Positions 34,465 through 41,265 of a stretch of DNA of 64,000 bases are shown piece by piece. A program made the translations under genes and the position numbers. Source of the DNA: Planctomycetota bacterium (lineage in GTDB: Bacteria; Planctomycetota; UBA8742; UBA2392); assembly GCA_015075515.1 (NCBI GenBank), contig JABTUE010000001.1, positions 310,001 through 374,000 on the forward strand, given 5' to 3'. The first letter of the stretch is position 1. Each line of letters begins with the position of its first letter. Below the pieces are notes generated by a model that searched no databases, was not told where the DNA came from, and saw nothing but the letters and a program-made list of their open reading frames with translations.

Positions 34465-35088
34465 ATGCTCGATTTCGATCCGCACACCTTCCGGCTGGAA
34501 GACGACGAAGATGAAAAATCCGAAAAGGGCGAGGGCAAGCAGCCGGCCGGGCTTGCCAGCAAGCTGCTGAAGTCGCGCACGATCATCATCTCCAAACAGG
34601 TGGACGACAAACTGGCCGCCGGCGTGATCGCGCAGTTGCGCATCCTGGAAGACGACGATCCGAACAAGATCATCACCGTGCTGGTCAACAGCCCCGGCGG
34701 CAGCGCCGATTCGGGTTTTGCCATCATGGACTACATGCGCTTTGTAAAGCCCCCGGTGCGCAGCATCGTTTGCGGCATCTGTGCCAGCGCGGCGGTGATG
34801 ATTCATCTGGGCAGCGACAAGGACGAACGCTACTGCACGCCCAACAGCCGCTTTCTGCTGCACCAGCCCAGCATGTCCGCGCGCGGCCAGGCCAGCGACC
34901 TGGAAATTCTTTCGGCCGAAATCGAGCGCATCAAGCTTCAGTACAACAAGATCGTGGCCGAGGAAACCGGCCGCAAGCTGGCCCAGATCGAAAAGGATGT
35001 GCACCGCGACTTCTGGATTCCGGCCGACGGCGCCGTCGAGTACGGTCTGGTCAAGAAAGTGATCGCCCACCGCGGCGAGCTCGACTAA
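34465..35088 (+). CDS. clpP: ATP-dependent Clp protease proteolytic subunit (ClpP)
   Basis: Serine peptidase that works with Clp ATPases. 207 residues; AGGAG lies five bases before the ATG. The triad can be placed: Ser in CGICASAAVMIHLG, His in LLHQPS and Asp in IEKDVHRDFW. The N-terminal ~30 residues are unusually acidic and lysine-rich (EDDEDEKSEKGEGK) compared with a normal short propeptide. The GG of NSPGGSADSG is kept. No clpX lies next to it. The nucleophile surround (ASAAV) differs from the usual QAASMGA, so it may be a ClpP paralogue. Its TAA overlaps the ATG of the next gene (TAATG). Confidence 0.88.
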   Translation: MLDFDPHTFRLEDDEDEKSEKGEGKQPAGLASKLLKSRTIIISKQVDDKLAAGVIAQLRILEDDDPNKIITVLVNSPGGSADSGFAIMDYMRFVKPPVRSIVCGICASAAVMIHLGSDKDERYCTPNSRFLLHQPSMSARGQASDLEILSAEIERIKLQYNKIVAEETGRKLAQIEKDVHRDFWIPADGAVEYGLVKKVIAHRGELD

Positions 35089-36425
35089 TGCACAGATCCG
35101 GCGTCATGCTGGTCCTTTTTGCCCTGCTGCTGCTTGCCGGCTGCAGCGGCGACTTTGACCAGCGCGAAGAAATCGCCCGCACCATCGGACTGGGCGGCGG
35201 CAGCACCGGCACCACCGCCAACCCCAACACCGGCTCGTTTGTGCGCGGCGTGGCCAGCATTGCCGGCGTGGTGCGCAATGCCGCCGTTGTGCTGCGGCCC
35301 GTGCGCGACGACGGCAGCGTGGACTGGGACGACAACAACGCGCTGGGTCAGGGCGTCACGTTTTTCAACGGCATTTACCAGGTCAATGTGCTGAACCCGG
35401 CCTACCGCGGGCCGATTCTGGTTGAGATCCGCGGGCGCAGCAGCATCGGCGTGGTCTCCGAGGGCGGCAACCCCGCCACGGCCACCAGCCAGAAGTTTCA
35501 CGTCATGGGCCCCGGCCACGTGATGTATTCGGTTCTGCCGTATTTTCAGGGTGCTTCCAGCGGCAACACCCACGTCACGCCGCTGACCACCTTTGCCGTG
35601 ACGCGCGCGCTGGCCTTTGACGGCAGCATCGCCGGCGTGCAGGGCGGCATTGCCGCGGGGTTGTTCGGGCTTACCTGCCAGCAGACGGCGCGGTTTTTCG
35701 GTCTTGGGGCGGTGCGGGCCTCGCAGCCCATGGACCTTGCGGCTTCGGGCAGTTTCGGCTTTGACATGCTGCACGGTTATGTGCTGGCGGCGCTCAGCCA
35801 GCTTGCCCGCGACATCGGCGTGGCCAACGTGTGGGATTTCTGGCTGGGGCTGGCGCTGGACGGCCTGGACGACGGCATTGCCAACGGCAGCATCGGGCTT
35901 GTGCCCAACACCGGCGTGACGATGCCGGACCTGACCCAGCCCAACCTGATCGGAAGCGCGCTGCTCAACGGCTATCTGGCGCCGGGCAACCTCGATCGCG
36001 TGTTCGGCGGCGATGCGACCCAGGTTGTGCCCGGCAGCGCCCTGGCGCAACTGATCAACGATCTGGACGCGTCGCGCAACATCAACAACGTGACCGTGGA
36101 CTACGACTACATCTTTCGCGCCCCCGACGTGATTGACGCCGCGCGCGGCGCCACGGTGCGCACCAGCGTCCTGGCGTGCCAGCGCATTGGCACCGGCACC
36201 GACTTTCATCCATTTGGCGATTCGGCCGGCCCCAGCTTTGTGGATTTTGTCTGGGTTTCCAGTTCGCCGTCCAACGTGACCGTGCAGCCTTTTGGCCGCA
36301 TCGTGGTCTCGCCCGCGGCGCCCGCCGGCGACTATCTGCTGACGCTGACGGTTCAGCCCAAAGCCGGCCAGATCTTCGTAACCGGCCTTACCCGCAGCTA
36401 CACGGTTGTGGTCAAGGTGCGGTAG
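35088..36425 (+). CDS. Large predicted lipoprotein, unknown function
   Basis: 445 residues starting at the ATG (35088) that overlaps the clpP-like stop by one base, so it is translationally coupled. The leader MLVLFALLLLAGCSG contains a lipobox (LLAGC). The mature protein has a Gly/Thr-rich segment, then GVVRNAAVVLRPVRDDGSVDW, a carboxypeptidase-regulatory-like beta domain, then helical HVTPLTTFAVTRAL and a C-terminal beta domain (VTVQPFGRIVVSPAAPAGDYLLTLTV) of Ig-like look. No family was recognised. The coupling to a cytoplasmic protease is unexplained. Confidence 0.75.
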   Translation: MHRSGVMLVLFALLLLAGCSGDFDQREEIARTIGLGGGSTGTTANPNTGSFVRGVASIAGVVRNAAVVLRPVRDDGSVDWDDNNALGQGVTFFNGIYQVNVLNPAYRGPILVEIRGRSSIGVVSEGGNPATATSQKFHVMGPGHVMYSVLPYFQGASSGNTHVTPLTTFAVTRALAFDGSIAGVQGGIAAGLFGLTCQQTARFFGLGAVRASQPMDLAASGSFGFDMLHGYVLAALSQLARDIGVANVWDFWLGLALDGLDDGIANGSIGLVPNTGVTMPDLTQPNLIGSALLNGYLAPGNLDRVFGGDATQVVPGSALAQLINDLDASRNINNVTVDYDYIFRAPDVIDAARGATVRTSVLACQRIGTGTDFHPFGDSAGPSFVDFVWVSSSPSNVTVQPFGRIVVSPAAPAGDYLLTLTVQPKAGQIFVTGLTRSYTVVVKVR

Positions 36426-36432
36426 GGCCCGG

Positions 36433-37107
36433 TCAGCTTGCGGTAGCGGGAACTTCACTGAACTGCGGGTCCACAATCACGGCCAGAGAATTCTTCATCG
36501 CCCGTTCCGTCAGGCCGCGCAGAGCCGCCACGCCCCACTTGGCCCAGAACCGGCGGCCCACGCCTTCCTGCTTTTCGTACTTTTCCATGTCGGCGTTGCT
36601 GATGGAAACAAAGGCGTCGAACTTGCGGATACCCATGGTCTGTTCGATCGCCACGTATTCATCAAGAATGTCCAGCTCCTTGGTGATGCGCGGCGCGGAA
36701 CAGACGGTGTAGGGGTGCCGCCGCCCCGGTACCTCAACGTTGATCGGGACCGGAAAGTCAAAGGGCACAATCAGGCTGTCGTTGGGGCCCAGCAGCACGA
36801 TGTGCAGAGCCTCGGTCCAGGCGTTTTCCTGAAAGACTTCTTCCACCGTGGTGCCGTTGAGAAAACAGGCAAAGTCATGCAGCGGCCGCAGGAACGTGAA
36901 GCGCTCGCACTGAAAGTGGCTGATGCAGTCGAACTTGCGGCGGAAAAAGTCCGAAACCGCTTTCTTCTGCGCCGGCAGCTTGGCCAGCAGCTTGGCTTCG
37001 GCGGCCTCGAACTTGGCTGTTTCCTGCTGGAAGTCAGGCTTGGAAAGATGCTTCTTGGCCGCCGCCAGGTGGTTGGGAATGCCGATCACGCGGGCATCAA
37101 ACTTCAT
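36433..37107 (-). CDS. Conserved-looking protein of unknown function
   Basis: 224 residues from the ATG at 37107 (GAGGAA three bases upstream); the longer frame runs into the rplM promoter and is discarded. It is soluble, with no signal. Visible blocks are RVIGIPNHLAAAKKHL, a Lys/Glu-rich helix, CISHFQCERFTFLRPLHDFACF, VLLGPNDSLIVPFDFPVP and FDAFVSISNADMEKYEKQEGV. No family was recognised. It converges with the lipoprotein gene (7 bases apart). Confidence 0.65.
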   Translation of the reverse strand: MKFDARVIGIPNHLAAAKKHLSKPDFQQETAKFEAAEAKLLAKLPAQKKAVSDFFRRKFDCISHFQCERFTFLRPLHDFACFLNGTTVEEVFQENAWTEALHIVLLGPNDSLIVPFDFPVPINVEVPGRRHPYTVCSAPRITKELDILDEYVAIEQTMGIRKFDAFVSISNADMEKYEKQEGVGRRFWAKWGVAALRGLTERAMKNSLAVIVDPQFSEVPATAS

Positions 37108-37258
37108 GCATTCCTCGGGCCTGGCAGAAGGGAGACCGCCAGCAAACCAAAGGGGGGCGGTGGCGGCAATAGGTATGGGGCGTCGCCCGGGTCGGGACCG
37201 GGCACCGCCTGCTTTGTTACTGCGTCCGGCCATGAACGGAACCTGCACTGCCCCCGGA

Positions 37259-37309
37259 TTGACAGGCCACCCTTCACTGTTATCTTCCCCGCCCCTCGCA
37301 AAGGCGGGG
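37259..37309 (+). promoter_or_regulatory. Candidate promoter and leader hairpin of rplM-rpsI
   Basis: TTGACA (37259-37264) is a perfect -35; TATCTT (37281-37286), 16 bases on, is a weak -10. Immediately after, CCCCGCC (37287-37293) pairs with GGCGGGG (37303-37309) around a 9-base loop, ending 18 bases before the rplM start. The hairpin could be a leader target for L13 autoregulation, which is inference. Confidence 0.55.
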
Positions 37310-37327
37310 CAGACAGAGGCGACATTC

Positions 37328-37804
37328 ATGACCGTGGCACATTCCCAGAAGTCCTGGCGCGCCAACACCGGCGACGTCAAGCAGGCCTGGCACCTGATTG
37401 ACGCCAGCGGCCAGAACCTTGGCCGCATGGCCAGCAAGATTGCGGTGCTGCTGATGGGCAAGCACAAGCCCACCTACACCCAGAACGTGGACACCGGCGA
37501 CTTTGTGGTGGTGACCAACGTGGAAAAGGTGGTGGTTTCGGGGCGCAAGAGCGAGCTGAAGGAGTACCTCAGCTTTTCGCTGTACCCCGGCGGCCAGCGG
37601 CGCGAAAACTTTGCCAGCCTGCAACAGCGCTTTCCGGAAAAGATCGTGATGCTGGCGGTGCGGCGCATGCTGCCCAAGAACAAGATCGGCCGGCACATGC
37701 TGACCAAGCTCAAGCTGTACAAGGGCGGCAGCCACCCGCACGCGGCCCAGAAGCCCCAGCCCTACACCATTACCTACGGACAGAAGGCCGCGCTGGGCAA
37801 GTAA
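37328..37804 (+). CDS. rplM: 50S ribosomal protein L13
   Basis: 158 residues from the ATG at 37328. Typical L13 blocks are visible: WHLIDASGQNLGRMASKIAVLLMGKHKPTY, FVVVTNVEKVVVSGRK, AVRRMLPKNKIGRHMLTKLKLYKG and HPHAAQKPQ. It binds 23S rRNA and nucleates 50S assembly. The gene pairs with rpsI 27 bases downstream in the standard rplM-rpsI operon, with a shared terminator after rpsI. Confidence 0.97.
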   Translation: MTVAHSQKSWRANTGDVKQAWHLIDASGQNLGRMASKIAVLLMGKHKPTYTQNVDTGDFVVVTNVEKVVVSGRKSELKEYLSFSLYPGGQRRENFASLQQRFPEKIVMLAVRRMLPKNKIGRHMLTKLKLYKGGSHPHAAQKPQPYTITYGQKAALGK

Positions 37805-37831
37805 CCCCGCCGGCAAGCGAGCACAACGACC

Positions 37832-38230
37832 ATGGCAGACGCAAAGAACTTCACCTGGGGCCTGGGACGCCGCAAGTCGGCTGTGGCCCGCGTGCGCATC
37901 CGCGCCGGCAGCGGCAAGATTGAAATCAACGGCCGCGAAGGCGACGAATACTTCAAGAGCGCCATTGAACGCAACTACCTGCGCCAGCCCTTTGCCGTAA
38001 CCGACCTGGCCGGCAAGTTTGATGTGTTTGCCAACGTCACCGGCGGCGGCAACGTGGCCCAGGCCGAGGCCGTGCGGCTGGGCATTTCGCGCGCGCTGAT
38101 CGAGGTGAACAAGGAACTTGAATCCCGGCTCAAGGAGCACAACTTCCTTACCCGCGACAGCCGCATGAAGGAACGCAAGAAGTACGGCTTCCGTGGCGCC
38201 CGCCGCGGCACCCAGTTCAGCAAGCGCTGA
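37832..38230 (+). CDS. rpsI: 30S ribosomal protein S9
   Basis: 132 residues, normal length. GLGRRKSAVARVRI at the front, GNVAQAEAVRLGISRAL in the middle and the signature C-terminus YGFRGARRGTQFSKR, ending in the K-R that contacts tRNA in the P site. Second gene of the rplM-rpsI operon, closed by a strong terminator. Confidence 0.97.
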   Translation: MADAKNFTWGLGRRKSAVARVRIRAGSGKIEINGREGDEYFKSAIERNYLRQPFAVTDLAGKFDVFANVTGGGNVAQAEAVRLGISRALIEVNKELESRLKEHNFLTRDSRMKERKKYGFRGARRGTQFSKR

Positions 38231-38250
38231 AGAACCCGCCACGCAACCCA

Positions 38251-38277
38251 AGCCCCCGCAAACGCGGGGGCTTTTTG
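38251..38277 (+). terminator. rplM-rpsI terminator
   Basis: AGCCCCCGC (38251-38259) pairs with GCGGGGGCT (38264-38272), loop AAAC, followed by TTTTT. It lies 20 bases after the rpsI stop. Confidence 0.9.
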
Positions 38278-38306
38278 TTGCCGCCCCGCCATGCCACGAT
38301 GAACGC

Positions 38307-39062
38307 ATGGCCACAGCCACGGAACCCGAACCCAGGCTGCGCGGCGATTCCGCCGTAGACCCGCGCGACAACGCGCGCGGCGCCAAAGTGCGCGAAATGT
38401 TCGCCGCCATTTCGGGTCGTTATGACCTGCTGAACCGTGTGATCAGCGGCGGCCGCGACATGGCCTGGCGCCGCAAGGCCGTAAGACTGGCGCAAGTAAA
38501 GGCCGGCGACCGCGTGCTGGACGTGTGCTGCGGCACGGGCGATTTCGCGTTGATGTTTGCCGCGCATAACCCGGCGCCGGCCGGCGTGACCGGGCTTGAC
38601 TTCACGCCCGAGATGCTGCGGCTGGCCCGCGCCAAGGGCGAAAAACTCGGCGCGCCGGTGCCCTGGGTGGCCGGCGACGCCCTGCGGCTGCCCTTTGCCG
38701 ACGCCTGCTTTGACGTGATCAGCGTTGGCTATGGCGTGCGCAATTTTCAGGATCTGGATGCCGGGCTGGTTGAACTGGCCCGCGTGCTGAAACCCGGCGG
38801 CAGGCTGGTGGTCCTGGAATGTACGCCCGCCCGCGGCCTGATCGGCAAGTGCGCCAACTTCTATATCAATCGCGTGGTGCCGTGGGTCGGCAATGCCCTG
38901 AGCAAAAGCCCGCAGAAGGCCTACAGTTACCTGGCCGACAGCATCGCGGTGTTCCCCGGCGCCGCAGAACTGGCCCGGCGCATGACCAGGGCCGGTTTCA
39001 GGGAAGTCACGTTTTGCAAGCTGAACCTGGGAACAATGGCGATTCATGTCGGGGTGCGCTGA
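38307..39062 (+). CDS. UbiE/MenG-type quinone C-methyltransferase
   Basis: 251 residues from the ATG at 38307. It carries the UbiE/COQ5 signature: GRYDLLNRVISGGRDMAWRRKAV, VLDVCCGTGDFALMF (SAM motif I) and the family block VGYGVRNFQDLDAGLVELARVLKPGGRLVVLE, then PQKAYSYLADSIAVFPGAAELA. It methylates demethylmenaquinone or its ubiquinone precursor; which quinone this organism makes cannot be read from one gene. Its neighbours, rpsI upstream (behind a terminator) and accA, do not add to this. Confidence 0.92.
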   Translation: MATATEPEPRLRGDSAVDPRDNARGAKVREMFAAISGRYDLLNRVISGGRDMAWRRKAVRLAQVKAGDRVLDVCCGTGDFALMFAAHNPAPAGVTGLDFTPEMLRLARAKGEKLGAPVPWVAGDALRLPFADACFDVISVGYGVRNFQDLDAGLVELARVLKPGGRLVVLECTPARGLIGKCANFYINRVVPWVGNALSKSPQKAYSYLADSIAVFPGAAELARRMTRAGFREVTFCKLNLGTMAIHVGVR

Positions 39063-39120
39063 CGCTTCGCGTTTGTGCCCGGCTTCGCTATAAGAGTGCG
39101 CACTAACTGGAGACCACATC

Positions 39121-40113
39121 ATGTCCGGTGTTGACCGCCTGAACGTGCCCGACTTTGAACGCCCGATCGTCGAGCTGGAAATGAAGCTCGAAAGCCGCCG
39201 CATGGACCTGGCCAACGAGAAAGACAAACACAAGGCCAAAGACATCCAGTCTGAAATCGAGGTTCTCGAAAAAGACCTGCGCAAGCTCACCGACAGCGTG
39301 TTCGGCAGCCTGGACCCCTGGAACCGCGTGCAGCTTTCGCGCCACCCGCAGCGCCCGCTGACCAGCGATTTTGTGGCGCACATCTTTGACGACTTTCAGG
39401 AACTCAAGGGCGACCGCGCCTACAAGGACGACCCGGCCATCCTGTGCGGCTTTGGCACGATTGACGGGCACAAAGTGATGGTGATGGGCCACCGCAAGGG
39501 CAAAACGCTCAAGGAACGCCTGGAGTGCAACTTCGGCTGCGCCCACCCCGAAGGTTACCGCAAAGCCCTGCTCAAGATGCAGCTGGCCGAAAAGTTCGGC
39601 CTGCCGATCATCAGCTTCATCAACACCCCCGGCGCCTACCCCGGCATCGAGGCCGAAGAGCGCGGCCAGAGCCACGCGATTGCCGAAAACATCCGCGAAA
39701 TGACCGGCCTGAAGGTGCCGATCATTACCTGTACGATCGGCGAAGGCGGCAGCGGCGGCGCCCTGGGCATCGGCGTGGGCGACCGTTACCTGATCATGGA
39801 AAACGCCTACTACAGTGTGATCAGCCCCGAAGGCTGCGCGGCCATTCTGTGGCATGACGCCAAAAAAGCCAGCGACGCCGCCCGTGTGCTGCGGCTTACG
39901 CCCAACGACCTGATCGAGCTGGGCATCATGGACGAAATCGTGCCCGAGCCCTACGGCGGCGCCCACCGCGACCCGCGCAAGGCCATGGAGATTGTCAAGA
40001 CCTACCTGCTGAAGCATCTGACCGAACTGGTCAAGCTGCCGGTGGATGAGCTGCTGGATCGCCGCTACGCGAAGCTGCGCGGCATGGGCCGGTACATTGA
40101 GGCCGCGGCCTGA
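39121..40113 (+). CDS. accA: Acetyl-CoA carboxylase carboxyltransferase subunit alpha
   Basis: Half of the carboxyltransferase that makes malonyl-CoA for fatty-acid synthesis; it works with AccD, which is not in the window. 330 residues, normal length. Characteristic blocks are RPLTSDFVAHIFDDFQELKGDR, NFGCAHPEGYRKALLKMQLAEKF, FINTPGAYPGIEAEERGQSHAIAENI, TCTIGEGGSGGALGIGVGDRYLIMENAYYSVISPEGCAAILW and DEIVPEPYGGAHRDP, read in order. The N-terminal ~60 residues form the usual coiled-coil helix. The next gene begins one base after the stop. Confidence 0.97.
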   Translation: MSGVDRLNVPDFERPIVELEMKLESRRMDLANEKDKHKAKDIQSEIEVLEKDLRKLTDSVFGSLDPWNRVQLSRHPQRPLTSDFVAHIFDDFQELKGDRAYKDDPAILCGFGTIDGHKVMVMGHRKGKTLKERLECNFGCAHPEGYRKALLKMQLAEKFGLPIISFINTPGAYPGIEAEERGQSHAIAENIREMTGLKVPIITCTIGEGGSGGALGIGVGDRYLIMENAYYSVISPEGCAAILWHDAKKASDAARVLRLTPNDLIELGIMDEIVPEPYGGAHRDPRKAMEIVKTYLLKHLTELVKLPVDELLDRRYAKLRGMGRYIEAAA

Positions 40114-40114
40114 C

Positions 40115-40729
40115 GTGGGCCTGGGTGACGCACTGGCACGGCTGAAGCTTCGGCTGCAACTGGGGTTCTGGCCCCCGCCGCTGGACGGCATGCAGACCTT
40201 TTCGCGGATGCGCTTTCTGCACGACTGCGTGCTGGATCTGGCGCCGGCCGCCGGCGCGGCGCTGGAGGTCGGCTGTTTCAAGGGGGGCTCCACGGTTTAC
40301 CTGGGCATGGCCTGCCGCCGCCGCGGCATTGCCCCCGTGGCGGCGATTGACCTGTTCACCGGCACGCCCGGCTGGAACCAGAGCTTTGACACCCACGACG
40401 AGGCCCGCGCGCGCCTGGACCGCTGGGGTCTGGCCGACGTGCGCCTGATTCGCGGCGATTCGCGCGTCGTGGCGTGGGACATGCCGCTGGCCGTGCTGCA
40501 CATTGACGGCGACCACAGCTTTGAGGCCTGCAGCGCCGATCTGGCGCGCTTTGCCCCGCATCTGGTGCCCGGCGGCATCGTGATTCTGGATGACTACGAC
40601 GATGTTCACCCCGGCGTGACGCGCGCGGCGCGCGAGTTTCTGGCGCGCGGCGGCTTTGAGATCGCCCGCGACAACTACCGCGCCGGCGGCAACGGCAGCA
40701 TCTGCCTGCGGCGGGTTCAGGCCCGATAG
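40115..40729 (+). CDS. Class I SAM-dependent methyltransferase (Methyltransf_24-like)
   Basis: 204 residues from GTG 40115, one base after accA ends, so co-translation with accA is likely. The fold signals are ALEVGCFKGGSTVYLGMACR (motif I), AIDLFTG, VRLIRGDSRVV, VLHIDGDHSFEACSADLARF and LVPGGIVILDDYDD, with acidic residues that in the family (TylF/Methyltransf_24) bind a metal. These enzymes modify small molecules or glycans; the substrate is unknown. Its 3' end overlaps that of the convergent zinc-ribbon gene by 13 bases. Confidence 0.8.
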   Translation: MGLGDALARLKLRLQLGFWPPPLDGMQTFSRMRFLHDCVLDLAPAAGAALEVGCFKGGSTVYLGMACRRRGIAPVAAIDLFTGTPGWNQSFDTHDEARARLDRWGLADVRLIRGDSRVVAWDMPLAVLHIDGDHSFEACSADLARFAPHLVPGGIVILDDYDDVHPGVTRAAREFLARGGFEIARDNYRAGGNGSICLRRVQAR

Positions 40730-41223
40730 CGGCGCATGGTTTCCGCCAGCAGCCGCGCGCGGCCCTGAAAGTACAAAGCCACGTACCCGGCCAGCGGCAG
40801 TGTAACGAATGCGGCCAGCACCAGGCTGACAGCCGGTTCGGTGACTTCGGCGCGCGGGCGCAGCAACCCCGCCAGCCCGCCCAGACCCAGTGCCGCGGCC
40901 GCTGCCAGCAGCAGCACGCAGGCCCAGAACGCCGCCGCCCAGCCGGCGCGGCGCCGCCCCAGCACAGCCAGCGCCTCGTTGCGCCGGAACTGCACGTACA
41001 GCGCCCCGTCAAAGGCGCGTGCGGCCTGCCGCCGCTGCCACTGGGCCGGGTCGCAATACGGCGGCGCGGTGACCGGCGGCGGCACCAGCGCCAGGCCGCA
41101 AACTCCGCCGCGGTCCACGCGCACCAGTTCGGCGTCACAGAAGTTGCAGCGCATGGCGTGCAGTTCGGCCGGCACATACAGGTGCGCGGCGCAACAGGGA
41201 CACAGCAGCGGGGCGTCGGGCAT
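40717..41223 (-). CDS. Zinc-ribbon membrane protein, unknown function
   Basis: 168 residues from the ATG at 41223. The N-terminus has two CxxC knuckles (CPCC near residue 8 and CNFC near 26), spaced as a zinc ribbon. After a polar middle come two helices (AAAFWACVLLLAAAAALGLGGLAGLL and VSLVLAAFVTLPLAGYVALYF, read in order) and a basic C-terminus. Similar architecture occurs in small envelope proteins of unknown role. It lies 42 bases after the comEC stop on the same strand, with only that space between. Confidence 0.7.
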   Translation of the reverse strand: MPDAPLLCPCCAAHLYVPAELHAMRCNFCDAELVRVDRGGVCGLALVPPPVTAPPYCDPAQWQRRQAARAFDGALYVQFRRNEALAVLGRRRAGWAAAFWACVLLLAAAAALGLGGLAGLLRPRAEVTEPAVSLVLAAFVTLPLAGYVALYFQGRARLLAETMRRYRA

Positions 41224-41265
41224 GGGGCACCGCAAACAGTATACCCCGCGGCGCGACACCGCGCG

